A stretch of 64,000 bases of DNA from Trogon surrucura (taxonomy: Eukaryota; Chordata; Aves; Trogoniformes; Trogonidae): NCBI GenBank assembly GCA_020746105.1, contig CM036639.1, positions 2,108,001 to 2,172,000 of the forward strand. The letters are read 5' to 3'. Position 1 is the stretch's first letter. Each line of letters begins with the position of its first letter. A program made the position numbers and the translations under genes. The notes under the pieces were generated by a model, which did not search any database, was not told the DNA's origin, and saw only the letters and a program-made list of their open reading frames with translations. This document shows positions 12,201-24,399 of the stretch, in pieces.

Positions 12201-12879
12201 TGATTATTTCACTAGAAATTTAAGAATCAAACCAGGTTGACTTCAGGCTGAAATATCAATCTGAGGTACTTTGCTTGGGGACTATGATTGTTCTGCTGCA
12301 GGGAAGTAGGAATTGGGGTGTCTCTCTTAGGGTCCTCAGGCTGCTCAACCTCTCTGGGGGTAAAGATTATGTCCTCGGGGACCAAGGCACATCCTGGAGA
12401 AGCAGCCGAGGGGTGGAAAAGGGCATGCAGGGCCCGTGTAAATGATTACACAGAGCACTGGGATTATATCTGATGTAATATTCTGTGGAATAATATCTGC
12501 AAGTTGAAAAACGTCCCATTCCAGGTAATTGAGAGTGTTTCATTGCTGAATCAAAAAAAAAAAAATCTTTAGAAAACAAGCATTTTTTCCTGGAGAAAAA
12601 CAAAACAAAACACCTCATTCTTTTTTTTTGCATTTAAAAACAATATCTATAGAAAAAATCCAGACACTCTGGGAAGCAGCCCTGCAATGCGATGGATGCA
12701 ACACCAGGGGCTGGCGGCAACTGTTCCCCGTCCTCACTGTTCCTTCAAAGCTGTGACGGTGAATAAGCCATGATTTTTGTCCCTCAAGGGTGTCTTACTG
12801 CCACACTGCATCATCTCAGCTCTTCGGCTTCTCCTTCCCCACAGCTGCTCTTGTTCCATGCTCATGAGAAAGAAAGAAA

Positions 12880-13270
12880 GAAAAACTGACAAGGCTGCCT
12901 GACAATCTGGTATTTAGTGTGACAGTTAAACTTAATGATATGGGAGGCATGTTAGGCTGTATTACAAGCCCATTATCTGCGAGCTTGGATATTGGATGCA
13001 TTACATTATTAATTAAACACAGAAATGACGACCGTTAGTCGGCGATCTTATCTGCTAAAAGAACTGGAAGGCAGAAGTGTTCCCTAAATTCAAGAGCTTA
13101 TTGTTTCGTTCCTGTCATTTTGCAGAACAGTTACCCTTCCGTTTCATGCTTGTCAAGCAATCAATGAATGTTTGTAAACTGCTTTGAGATCTTCCAATGA
13201 ATGATGCTACGGTTTGTAAACGCAAAGTGCTTCCGCAGTTCATTCATTATGAAATTAAAGGATAAAACTT
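12880..13270. promoter_or_regulatory. AT-rich candidate conserved noncoding element
   Basis: The block contains clustered homeodomain-type cores (ATTATTAATTAAAC at about 13004-13017, TTAATGATATGG, TTCATTCATTATGAAATTAAAGG) and FOX-like GTTTGTAAAC motifs. It lacks low-complexity sequence. Part of the right half (about 13165-13245) resembles a SINE tail, so an exapted SINE is possible. No coding potential is seen. Confidence 0.3.
13165..13245 (+). mobile_element. MIR-type SINE tail fragment
   Basis: The stretch reading TTTGTAAACTGCTTTGAGATC followed by a degenerate GATGAATGATGCTA-type segment resembles the 3' tail shared by MIR-like SINEs of amniotes (TGTAAAGCGCTTTGAGATCC). The upstream SINE body is not recognisable. 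It is old and diverged. Confidence 0.4.
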
Positions 13271-13474
13271 GCAGATGCAAAAGAATTCGGCTTGAAAAAC
13301 ACCCCAAACATTTGCGCAGCTGTTATTATGTTGCCCCCTTCTGCCAGGTGCTTTAAACACCCTTGTGTAAGGCACAAAATCAAACACCGCAGAGCTGCTC
13401 TCATGGTAAAACCCTAGAGACGTGTTTGAACTGACTTCATGTGCGGATTTCAGAGCGTTCTGAGCACAAAAATG

Positions 13475-13605
13475 CAACCCTTGTTTCAGGAAAGAGGAAG
13501 CCGAGGCTGAAGGAAGCGTCCTGCCTAAACAGCACCTCGAGCCAGTGACAGGATGAGGAGCGGAGCCCACGTCCTCTGAGTTTCTATCCCCACTAGCCCA
13601 ATTAA
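13475..13605 (-). mobile_element. MIR-like SINE core fragment
   Basis: The plus strand shows the order typical of a reverse-complement MIR: GAGGAAGCCGAGGC, a degenerate AGCACCTCGAGCCAGTGACAGG, GGAGCGGAGCCCACGTCCTCTGAG and then CCCCACTAGCC. It is well diverged. No target-site duplication can be assigned. Confidence 0.5.
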
Positions 13606-14429
13606 TTTTGAAGTTTAGAACTGGAGTCCTCTTCCCGTGATTCCTACTGCAAGGGGCATCCTCCGAGGGTGCAGTTCTGCAAAGCGCTGGGCGCTCTGGC
13701 CTTTGTCCAGTAAAGCACACAAGTATGTCATTAACTCCAAGGTTGTGAATTGTCTGATTGGAAACAGTGGAAGTGGTACTTTAAAAAGAAAATAGCACAA
13801 GTTCCCTAATTAGTGCTTCCCACCTCAGGAAAAGGCAGATAACAAAAGCATCTGCACTAGGAGCCGGGTCACACCATCAGCGATGGAGAAACGGAGGGTG
13901 GCACTTCCAGAACCTCACCTATAATCTGGGTATTCTCTGGAGCTGCTCATTTCTTCCACTGCCTGTAGAGGCTGTCTGTGCTCGACTGCATAAGGAACTA
14001 GCAACCACAGCCTCTCTGGATGCTATACAGGCACAGCACAAACATTCTGAGGGTGAGTATTGGATTGGATTTCTCAGCCAGCGGCCCAGGTCTAGAGCTG
14101 GATCACCAGCAAATTGTGCTGCCTTCTCAAATGTGGAGAGTGCCCTGTGTTGCCAGGTAAGGAGCACGTTTCTGACATGCTTACCCACAGCTCTTACCAC
14201 TCCCTACTTTGGCAAGTACCCACGCCGAGCAGTGCTTCCAGCCACAAAGACAGATCTGGCAGTCCTGCAGGTCTGCCCTGCTCCCCGCTGAATGTTCACA
14301 TGTGAAATTACACACCAGATCTCAGTAAAGTTAACCAAGTTCCCCGCGGCAGAATACAGCATCCACACCAGAGAAGCATCAGCCTCTACTGCAGTAGGAC
14401 AACCTAGAAAAACATTACAGCTCGTGGTC

Positions 14430-14530
14430 TGGATCCAGCCTGCTTCAGTGATTTGGCCAAAGTCTGCAGAAGAGCTTGGAATCAAACCCAAGTCTCCTAA
14501 AAACAGCTACAATGCATCACTCCTAGAGCG
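14430..14530 (-). mobile_element. MIR-like SINE fragment
   Basis: The plus strand reads GTGATTTGGCCAAAGTCTGC, then GAGCTTGGAATCAAACCCAAGTCTCCT. This is the reverse complement of the conserved MIR core (GGGTTTGATTCC...GACCTTGGGCAAGTCAC). It is diverged and truncated. Confidence 0.55.
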
Positions 14531-14889
14531 GGGCTTTCCTCTCTTTCATCCCCTTATCGCTTCCAAACAGATCCAGGCAGGCAGTACCAGGGCCTCCCTG
14601 CTGCCTCTGTTTCAGCTGGAAGAGTGATGCTGGTAACTTGCCTGGGAAGTTTGGCCTTTCTTTTATGTCGCTGCTTAGGTGTAAACAATGGTGGATGCCT
14701 TTTGGAGTGGTTACTCGTGCTACAGGTCTTTAGCCAGCTAAGTGCCCGATTATCCCACTAAATCTGAAAATCCTTCTCTACTTTTGTCTTATCTCCCCTG
14801 ATGTAATTATCTGCTACTTTGTATTGCACTTCTCTAAACTTCTGCAGCCCCCTGCTTTTAACCTCCACTCTTTTTTTCTTCCCACCCCA

Positions 14890-14909
14890 CCCCCCCCCCC
14901 CCCCCCCCC
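14890..14909. repeat. Poly-C run of 20 bases
   Basis: An uninterrupted 20-base C run follows a C-rich lead-in. Run length is unreliable in most sequencing data, and the tract could form i-motif or (on the other strand) G-quadruplex structures. Confidence 0.9.
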
Positions 14910-15869
14910 AGCTTCTACCCCAGAGCAAATGGACATTATTCAAGGTGAAAGAGAGGGCAGTGGAGAAGTACCCTTCATCGGTAGGGATGTCTGTGGGGCT
15001 GCTGGGCTGCCCCATTCTCTCTCACTCTGCATTTGCATGGCTTTGGGGGATGCACATATTAAAGGGTATGGAGATGTAATCCACCAGGATTACAAGGGTT
15101 TACAATTACAAATCAAAGCACTACAAAGGTCAGATATCCAACCCAGAGCAAGCTGATCTGGGATTCCAGCTGATGCCTTTTCTTTCTCACCTCCTCCTGA
15201 ACCAACTGATCTCTTAGTCATGGCTCTGCATCCTCTGTCTCCAGCTCTCACAGTAATCACTCTTGTGGTGCCTAAACAATGGTTCTCTTACACTGAGCTG
15301 GGCTCCAGGGGCTCCTGAGCTGGTATGCAAACTCTTATTCTTTGTACCATGATAGCTTTGTTGAGTCCTTTCACAGTGCAGATTTCTGCTGGGATAGGCA
15401 AGCTGGGCTAAGAGCTGCCCCAGAGAGCTTACAGTCCATGCATAAGGCAGGAGGCAAGAGAGGGAAACAAAGAGGTAGGGCCTTAAGGGGTGCAAGGATG
15501 AGAGTCTAGTGGAAAATTCAGCTAGATGCACTGGTCCCCAGCCTGCCCAGCTCCCAGGAAGCATCCCTGACTCCTCACACCACGAAGTAGCCTTTACGTA
15601 TCACTGTTCCTTGCTTCTAGCTCTTGAGTCTGTCCCCCTTGTTTCAACTCTCCTTGCCGCAATTCACAATTTGTCACACCCTTCTGGTTAGGTAAATCCC
15701 TTGTGCTCCCTTGTGCTGGTTCGATCACAAACGCAATGGTTCTTTTCCTTGTACCATATATGGTGTACATCTCCAGTTCTCACTCCTCGCTGTCGGTGGA
15801 GGGAGCCTGGATAACTCTGCAAGATGAACTTGCAGAAACTACTATTCAGGGAGAGGAAGCTCGCTTTAA

Positions 15870-15965
15870 CTGATCCACCTGAGATCACACAGAGAATCGT
15901 GGGAGAATCTGGAATTGAACCGAGCTCATCTCAGATCCCAACAAAATGCTTTAGCTACAAACTTC
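15870..15965 (-). mobile_element. MIR-like SINE fragment
   Basis: The plus strand reads ACCTGAGATCACACAGAGAATCG, then GAATCTGGAATTGAACCGAG and AAAATGCTTTAGCTAC. This is the reverse complement of a MIR core with its tRNA-derived head (GTAGCTAAAGCATTTTG...GGTTCAATTCCAG...TGTGTGATCTCAGG). Old copy. Confidence 0.6.
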
Positions 15966-16865
15966 CCATTCTGTGGGGCACTGCTCTGATTCCCAGCCAC
16001 CTGCCCTTAGCACTACAAGTGCCTTTCTCCTGTAGTTTATCTCCTTTCATCCTGCCTCCCTCAGCCAGTCCCCAGCTCCCAGCTCTCCTCTGTCTTCCAC
16101 CAAACGATCTGAGAATCACGTCTGCGAGAGGAGCAGAGCGAGAGCGGCGCCTGGGTCCTGTGTCAGTTTTATTTACCTTCACTGCACTGCCTTCCATTGC
16201 TTAACAGAATAGTTTTATAGCAGAGAAAATTGGAAGCTAAGTAGTTGCCTGTCAGGTAGTGTCTGTCGCCCGTGTAAGAAGCTGACATCGTAGTCAGCTA
16301 CACTGTCAGCCATCTCCGTGCTGAGCATCAGGCCTGGCCCCAGAGCCCTCCTGCTCGTGCTCTTTCTCCGTGCCAGTATTTGTAAAAGTGCCACTGGGGA
16401 CTCCCCTTGTGCAGCAGCAATACCGTGGCTTCCACTTACATCCACGCACGCTGCACAAGCGGCAAGTTAGCTAACAAGAAGGTGAAACTGCCGAAATGCA
16501 GAGCCCAGGGCTAGAGGAGGGCTAGATTCAGAGTCAGGCACTGTGCACCCCATGTATCTCCAGAGGAACACCCCTAATTTCAGAGAATGTCATGGAATTA
16601 CACGAAGGGGGCTTTCAGTTCCAGATATGTAGGAGAGAGAGATGCAGGAGAAAATTAAAAGCTCGTTTCACATCAAGGCAGACTGGGAGTAAGAGTGTGT
16701 TTGGCAGGGGAAAACATGGGGTAGATGCAAAGCCTGTTTTGGAAGGGGGGAGTGGAAGGGGAAGGCTATTTTGGTGGATCCAGAAAAGTGCTTGTTTTCA
16801 TAATGAGTTTAATACACAAATTCCCTTCCCTGTGCTGGAGAATTGCTTGATAAAGACGAGTGAAA

Positions 16866-16957
16866 GCTCTTTCTTCCACCACTCCCCTTTCCTCTTTCCT
16901 TTCTTTCTTCGTCTTCTGTTCCTCTTCTCTCCTCTTCTTTCTCTATCACTTTCTCAG
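16866..16957 (+). repeat. Polypyrimidine tract
   Basis: About 90 bases are nearly pure C/T, ending in CTCAG. This superficially resembles a splice acceptor. No exon-like open frame with homology follows, so it is treated as simple sequence. Confidence 0.6.
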
Positions 16958-17379
16958 TGTGTCCTGGAATTGCCAGTCGAGATTACAGGGTGTCAAAGGG
17001 AGTGAAATGAATGTTGCCACTCGGCTGCTCTTAAACTTGGTGCCCTGGCTTTCAATATTACAGCACGCTGTAGCCTCTACCTTTAAATATCAGCCACCCA
17101 CAGAAACAACCTGACGGTACATCGGCAGCAGGAGAGGTTTCCATGGTGACAGGATGCAGGTCACAACCTCTGTAAATGTAATCAGAGCACTGGGACTGGT
17201 GTGTGGAGACAGGTTTAATTTCTCCGTTAGTGGGAGCTCTGTGGTCCAACATGTACATCAGTTCCTCACGTTGACAGACAACCTGTTATCTCCCGGATGG
17301 CGCTGCCTATTGCCAAGCCCCTCGCCCACCTGCCGTCTCACCTTAATTTCGAAGCACCGACAGAGCAATTCCACTTGGG

Positions 17380-17580
17380 ATCCAGCCCAGCCCAACCTTC
17401 GCTACTCTGCGCTTTGCCAAAAACCTGCTCGTATCATTTTAGTTGCCCGACGCCTTTTCTCGTTTCCGCTCCCTGTCCCACACTGGCTCCCTGTGCCGGT
17501 GGAAGTTTCGAGCTACGCCTTCGTCCCCTCCTCTCCACATCTATCAGATCTCATTCCTGCTCTGTCGGGATACGCAGGTG
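17380..17580 (+). mobile_element. L2-like LINE fragment (C-terminal ORF2 region), internally deleted
   Basis: The segment reads like the end of an L2-clade reverse transcriptase ORF. GCTCGTATCATTTTAGTTGC resembles the usual GCTCGCATCATCTTCCT-type stretch. It is followed by CCACACTGGCTCCCTGT, encoding the family's HWLPV motif, and later by a PHLSDLI-like peptide where PPYLSDLI is expected. Roughly ten codons seem missing between the two. No 3' end is recognisable. Confidence 0.5.
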
Positions 17581-17599
17581 TTGCACTGTAACTCCACAG

Positions 17600-20500
17600 C
17601 GCCTACACGCCGAGTGCAGCGCAGCAGAGCGGCGTGCCTCGATGCTCTCCGAGAGTCAGGACAACTCGTCAGTAGGGCAGGAGGGTTTCTTATGGAACGT
17701 GCTGCAGATCTGCTGTGTGGGAATGTAGAGGGGGCTTTTGCTAAGCACACTGAAGATCTACAAGAAGAGCACATGCTGAGTGTTTTTAGGGTCTGGGTTG
17801 AGGTTATACTGTGTGAGACATGGGATTTCTGGCTATTTATGACACATGTGTTCACCATTTCCACTCAGCTTTATGTTTTCCTTAGCTTTCCCTTTCTGGC
17901 TTTATATCCTATCTGCCTATAAATGTCCTCGTTTTATTTGCTTCTAAGGTGTATAAGAACTGAATAGTTCTCCTCTTCAAAGATAAAAGCAGCTGCATGC
18001 GCCAAACTGTTTTAGTGACACACAGCGTTTAATAAGCTTTAATTACTGGCTTCTCTTCTCCTGTTAAGTTAAGCCAAGAATATTTTAAGCCCAGCCTGTA
18101 GTAGTATCGGAGATCTCCATTTTCTGAGTCAATAGTTTGCACAGACGAGTTTGGAAGTCCAACAGCAACCACTGCTTTCTCTCCCGTGTATTTGTGTATT
18201 TGCAGCGTTAAAAGGCTTCTCCCTAGTAGGAGCCACACGCATTCAGGCTCAGTCCCTGAATGCCATCAGATACACAGAGTAGCACAACAGTAGCAAGTTT
18301 GACAGATACTGGAAAAGAAGAGTTAAAGGACTTGTTCATTCAGAGTTCATCCAAAACTGCCCTTCTGCTGTAGCTTTATAGCCTTTAATTTCAGATTAAC
18401 TTTCACGTGTAGTCAAACCCGTGTTTGAGCGGGCAGCTAAGGTGGCATGCATCGATTCCTTGAAATTGTGCTTTTGAAACTTTGGCAGAGAGATCACTTT
18501 GAAAGCATTCAAGATTTTCAGCATGTGAACAAGTGTCCTAAGCACCGGTTCATGCCTCCCTTACACTGGCAGCAGGTACCAGCCGATTTTTAAGTCCTTT
18601 ACTCCCACTACACCGTGCTGTGCCAGCCTTTCCAAAGGGCCACCACTGTGCTCAGGGGGGGAATTTGCTGAGTACACTCACACAAGTGCTCTTTGAGAGG
18701 AACTAATCAATTGCTAAAGACAAAGCTCAGGAGCAGAAATCTCTCTGCCTGTCATCTCTATTATCTTTTTTGCTTCGTCTGCCTTCACGTTGCGCATGGA
18801 CAGAGAATGGAAACTCTGCCAGGATCCCGCGCATCTCGGAGAGCCCTGTCACCTGAAATATTATCCTGTCTAGTTGTGTGCAGCAGATTTAGCATTTCAG
18901 AGCAGCGGGCCTGAGTTGCCAGTCTGTCATGTGGATTGCTCTGTGCACACCGAGGTGTTGATGGTAAGAGGCACACGTGCTTGGGACAAATGTTAAGCCA
19001 GACAAGTGAGGTGAAACCAATGGGCGGAATGGGGCTTTCCTGGGCTATTGGTATCCGGCTTGTAAAAGCCCTTTGAAAGTAAGGAGGGAGAAATAGAAAT
19101 GGATAGGGTTGGGCTAAGGGAGGCTTTTTCCACCTTTGATCCTCGGATTGTCCTGTTCAGCTGAGTGGAATACAAAGCAAGGGTGTCTCGGAGCTCACAC
19201 TTCACCTCAGCAGCGCAATCGACGGGAGAAGCAGTGAGCGAGACCGACAGACTGTCACTGGCAAAATGAACTGTCACCTCCCATTTTTCAGAGGCGCGGT
19301 GGGATGAATTGCGGCTTTGAACCATGTGGCCCGTTGCTGATTGAGTTCCGCTGTCTTAGAACCCCACTGAACAAGGCAAGTTCATTTCAGGCTGACGTAC
19401 CACTGCTTATCAATTTTGGAGCCGGTAAAATTAACCGCTTCAGAGCTGATTTCCCCTTCTCTTCCCCTCCCACTGCCGCCTTCCTGGTTTTGTACCTGGA
19501 AAGGTCAGCGAGTAAATCTCACAAAGCGTCAAATAAGATCCGTGTGGCCTAGAGAAGGCTTAACAGAGGTGATGTTCTTAAATGGTGCTGGCTCCAAAAA
19601 GACAGCTGTTCCGGTCGCCAGTCGCTAGCAGACATTTGTCGACATCATAAAAAACAAAGCTGCCTAGTCCAGCGCAATTCAGTGTCGAGGAGTCAGGGGG
19701 ACCTCAAACCACCGCAAGGACAGCCGTGGTGGAAATCAGGATTGAGATGGATCGGGATGGCCACGGGAGAAGGCTGGTGAGCAGATATTCAAGGTGAGAA
19801 ACAGCTCCCTCGCAGAGCTGAGTGACACCAAGTGTCAGAAACCCAAAGATGCTGCGAGCAGAGACTGCCTGCCCAGAGCTATGCAAAGACAAGGGAGGGC
19901 ATCCCACCTGTTTGATCCAAACGGTGCTCTCAGCCTCTTGCCAGCCTCTGATGTTCATTCCAGTCCTGCTGAAACCAGTTAGCCCTCTCCAGTGCTGCAT
20001 TTTCCATCTCTTCACTCCCTCACGAATCAGTCTTAGTTGCTTGGCCCTTCTTCTCACCCAGAATTTACATAAACCCACCCTTCCTTTGCTTTCACATTAT
20101 CCTTACTTTCTGGTATCGCTTCTCTCCTTTCAAGATCCTTCTCCTTCTATAATTAAGCATCCACTTCCAAGCCAGCGTATTTGCCCAAGAATTACTCTCC
20201 TCCCTGATGTTTTCGGGGAAGGTGGACACACGTGGCACTCGGCAGTGCAGGTCTTTTTCTCGTGTAAATCAGGATCACTTCACTACTAAGTAACCCAGCT
20301 GGTAGTCAGGTGCAATACACGTCGATTAAATTAATGTCTGCTGTAATTCTACCGGTATCTGGAGAAAAATCTATTTTGTCCAGCATCATCCACCGCCATG
20401 TTTCTACCTGCACAAACAACTCTTAACTCAGTATTTCATTGGAGACTTCTTAAACTGTTCTCAGCCTGATTGCAGCCCTAGAAACACTCTCTATTTTTTC

Positions 20501-22770
20501 CTCTGAATACTTTGTATTCTGTGCCCCAGACGTTTTGGTAAGTGTGCAGAGCTGCAACGAGAGATGGATGGGCCACTGACAAAAGGGGCAGGAGAATTAG
20601 TTCCAATGGAAATAATTTAAGAAAAGCTTTTTTCAAGATGTCCATGAGTGGGAAGCTCTGGGCCCGTGTCTCACCTTCCTGCAGACTGAACAATCGGATG
20701 AAATATTAGCACTTTCCACATGTTAACACTACAGGATATCATCCATCTTCCTCACCAGTGGGAAGCGTTAGCTAGCACCGGCCTTTATGAAGCTGATTTC
20801 TATATTCCCATACGCCAATCACAGCTCAGAAACAGTCTGAGTTTGCACTTTAGGAAAAGGGACTGTGGATCTGGGGAGGCAGCCCTCAGGCTAATGGCTC
20901 CCTCCCAGGCTTTCTTCAAAACGCAAGGCTTGTGTTACCTTAAACGGCTTGAGAAATAGCAGCACAATATCCCCTCAATCTTCAGTGAATGAGCTGCAGT
21001 GGTGGAGTGGCTGAGAAAACTTGCTGCTGCGAGTCCAAGCTTTGCAGGAAACTTAAAGCTACAGCAGCTGGGTACATGTAGCCTCTTATTCGGGCTGAGC
21101 AGCTGAAGTTTGCTAATTAGGAAGGTAGTCATGCTGCTCCCACAGTGGAATGTTGGCTGCAGAAACTGGTCCACTTCAGTCTGTGTGAGTAGGCTTGAAG
21201 AGAACTGATGATGGTGACCACCTGACAGTGATGCAAGTCTCATGTTAATAGAACTCAAAAATCCAACAGGAGTCAGAGATATATCTATCTGAGCGGAGAA
21301 AGAGAATCTTTCCACGAGTACTCAGAACCTGAGACTTGCTGAAATCCTAGTACACAGCACTCTGACTTCAGCAAAAGGTTTTCCTTTGCTGCAGGATCTG
21401 ACAGTACAGGTAAATCCGTCCATTATACGTGGCTAAGGTGGAAGGGTTGATAGAAAAGGTGTTCCAGTGCTCACTGGAAACCGGGCAACCCAGCAGTGTG
21501 AGCCTTGCCAGCTGCCTGTGAGCTGGGGGATGTTACCCAGCAATTCCTGGGTCACGCTGCAAGTTGTCCTACTCAGGAGCAACACTTTCAAAAGTGCTGA
21601 AAAGTTGTGTGTGGATTTAGAGATACGGACTGGCCATCCTTGCCCTAATGCAACCATCATTGGAGATAAGAGCTTGCTCCTCTGTTTTGTCAGTTCCCAC
21701 AGTGAAAGCAGCCTGAGCACACACACATACAGAGCAAAATACCACTAATAATTTCAGAAACAGAAGCATATGGGGACCCTCCATTTGGAGGAAAAGCCAC
21801 ATCCCTGTTCCTTCTCTTGCAGCGGTGATAAAACTGCAGTCAGTAAACTGAGTCTGAGCACAAGCCACCCTTCTGAGCAGCAGCTCTACCACATTGCAGA
21901 TGGCTGAATATTTAAAATATGCAGACTCCTTCCATCCATCTTTCCTCAAGTAACCAGGTCCTCGGGTTTCTGCTGAAGCTCCCTGCTCACGAGGGACAGT
22001 TTGACTAATACAGCAATGGATAAAAGGTTTTACCATGGTTTAAGTATTTATGCCTAATGCTACCAGAGAGTGCTTTTTTAAAGGCCAGCCCTGGAAGGCA
22101 AGATGCTTTAATATGAATCTTCTCTCCTCTATCCAAGAAGAGCCTGCAGGATCAATGCTTGTAACACTCCTTCACAGAAATTAATGCCACTGTGTAAGAG
22201 TTGTCTGGACATGAGTTATCCCAGTGAGGCATTCTGCTTTACATTTGCACCTTGCTTTATTGCAGAGGAAGCCTCACGTATAGCCAAAAGTTCCCTTCAT
22301 AAGATCATCATATCATTAAGGGAAAAAGTACCTAAACTTTAAAAACTCGTGGGTATGTCCAACCACGCTCCAGTGCACACAGGAGCCTACAGGAGGATTA
22401 CATTGACTTTAGTGGTCATTGGTCCAAGATGTAGGAAAATGAAACTGATAAGCAAGGATAGAAGAGAAAGTGTCAAGGAAATTTCTCATATTAAGATCAG
22501 AGGTTAATCAATGCTGTGAACTCTAGACTGCAAATAGTACCGGGTCTAAGGGTTCCCACAGGTAGGGGTGTGTGCATGTGTCCCTGTGTAATACAGCGAG
22601 GGAAGGGAAAGGAGAGCTGAGCAGAGAGCAGGACGACGCATTTTTGGCATTTCACCTTCCTGTGAATTTACAATTTCAGAAGCACAGATAAACGCGGCAA
22701 AGAGAACAGAGAGATTGTCATCCTTCACTGAAGCGCGACGAAAATATGCGTCTGAGGCTTCCTCAAAGTT
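17600..22770. other. Intergenic DNA, no gene seen
   Basis: No open frame has recognisable homology. The sequence is of ordinary composition with no clear transposon, RNA gene or tandem repeat. Frames of up to about 155 codons in this stretch look like chance openings without motifs. Confidence 0.6.
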
Positions 22771-22779
22771 TAGTGTGTA

Positions 22780-23520
22780 ACAGAACGAATTTGACTGTTG
22801 TTTTAATTAAGTTCCCATCAAGGCCTGATCCACAAAATTGATTACAGAACATGTGACTGAGCGGAATGCCATTTTACTGATGGAAATTACCCTGAAACAA
22901 TGATCAGTGGGAAGACAGCAGCGAAATAAAACCCTAACCTGGCTCTGAACAACCCCAAAACGTGTCAATTCATTTTAGCTGAGCGACTGAAACGGCCCAG
23001 ATTCAGTACGGGAGTTTGAGAGGGGTGTTATTAAACCTTGAAGCAGGTCAAATTCAGCCATGTGAGCTGTCACATGGTGTGCAGTGGGTGTGATGTCATC
23101 AATCTGTGTGGCAGATGTCACAGGCAGGCGCATCATTAGTCTCCGCGGGGCTGTGTGATGCATGGTGACACCACGGCTGAGAGGGGCGTGATTGATACTT
23201 GGTGCATGGAGCCATATGAAAAATCTAGTGTGCAAATAACAGTTTTATAAATGCCTTTCTCATTCTATATGCAGGCAGGCCCCTGGAAGGAATCTAAGAG
23301 ATTGAATTAAGCTTTTAACCCTCTAGGCTCTCCTGTCGTTTATTGTTAGGGAATTAATAGGAACGCAGGAATGCAGATGGCCTGCCTGTCAATTCCAAGA
23401 GGTGATTTTTCTGATCTTCACGGACGTTTCCAGCATCTTTCATTAAACACTCATGTACCAATTTGTCATTTTAACTGGGCAGGAAAGAAACTCCCGTTGA
23501 ACTCCTTAGCTCAGGTGCTG
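22780..23520. promoter_or_regulatory. Candidate conserved noncoding element with a PBX/HOX and MEIS site cluster
   Basis: The left part (22780-22980) is AT-rich with homeodomain cores (TTTTAATTAAG, AAAATTGATTAC). The middle holds CTGTCA at 23067-23072, a minus-strand AGATTGATGACATCA at 23091-23105 (PBX/HOX-type AGATTGAT abutting a TGACA MEIS/PREP core), GATGTCAC at about 23114-23121 and TGATTGAT at 23189-23196. The right part (23250-23470) again has AT-rich homeodomain cores (TTATTGTTAGGGAATTAATAGG is 22 bases, centred at 23341-23360). The combination of PBX/HOX and MEIS sites is the signature of hindbrain HOX enhancers. Function is inference. Confidence 0.4.
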
Positions 23521-24399
23521 TAAGTTAAATTCAGAAGCAGAAAGCCTCGCTCTGTTGCATCTGCCACACAGGCTTAGGGCTGATGAACAGCCTTTGATAT
23601 CTGGTTGGGTGGGTAGAGGGAGTCCAGTAGGATGCTCTAGACCTCTTGTCTCTGCGATCAGAATAGGAAAAGATTCTTTAACAGGAATGAGAGGAGTCTT
23701 GTATAGATCCGTTGATATCCCACAGCAAGTGACGACTTAAAATCAGCATTTTCAAAGGTTTTCAATGGGTTTTCATTGTTATATGAGTACAGTTTGTACT
23801 CCATCCTTCTCAAGGTGGAGCTAGTCTTTGCGAATGACGCCTTAACAAACTAAATCTGGAGATTCGTAGAATCTTTTTGCAAATATCTACGGCAGCCCGG
23901 TGCACAGCGGTGGGACCAAAGACCGAGCTGCCCTGTGGGTTTGGGAGCTTGGATTAAGTTAAAGGTACCTGGTACCTCAGCCCTGTCTTAGTTTTGAGCC
24001 CAGCCAGAACAGATTTAAGTGCCCGCTGTTTTAATCCTAAACCAGCAAGATCGGGGTGAACTCCATTGACTCCAGCTGGCACGGGCTGGGCTGTCCGAGT
24101 GGGTGACGTGTTGAATGAACGGCACCAAATTCAAGAAAAACCTGGATGAAATCTTCCCAAAAGAGGAAGACTGAAGGCTCCCGGCATGATAGCAGCTCTG
24201 ACCTCCTCCGCAGAGTTTTCCTGAGCCTCGGGGCAGCAGCAAGGCCTCGGGTCCACAGGAGGCTCCTTCCCCTCCTGAGGCCTCCCTCCCAAACCAGAGG
24301 ACTGAGCAAGGTTATTCTTACAAACTGACCAAAAACACCACCACCCACGGGGAGGCTGCCTATTAAAATGATCCGTGGGGCTATTTCCAAGTGTAATCG

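Larger units (their letters stand above)
13610..17370. other. Intergenic DNA with old SINE debris, no gene seen
   Basis: Apart from two antisense MIR-like fragments (14430-14530 and 15870-15965), a 20-base poly-C run (14890-14909) and a polypyrimidine tract (16866-16957), nothing recognisable is present. No open frame has a domain or conserved motif. Confidence 0.6.

Noticed and set aside
16860-17005. Polypyrimidine tract plus AG as a splice acceptor for a plus-strand exon
   Set aside because: The following frame has no recognisable protein and no partner donor or exon. Simple sequence is the better explanation.
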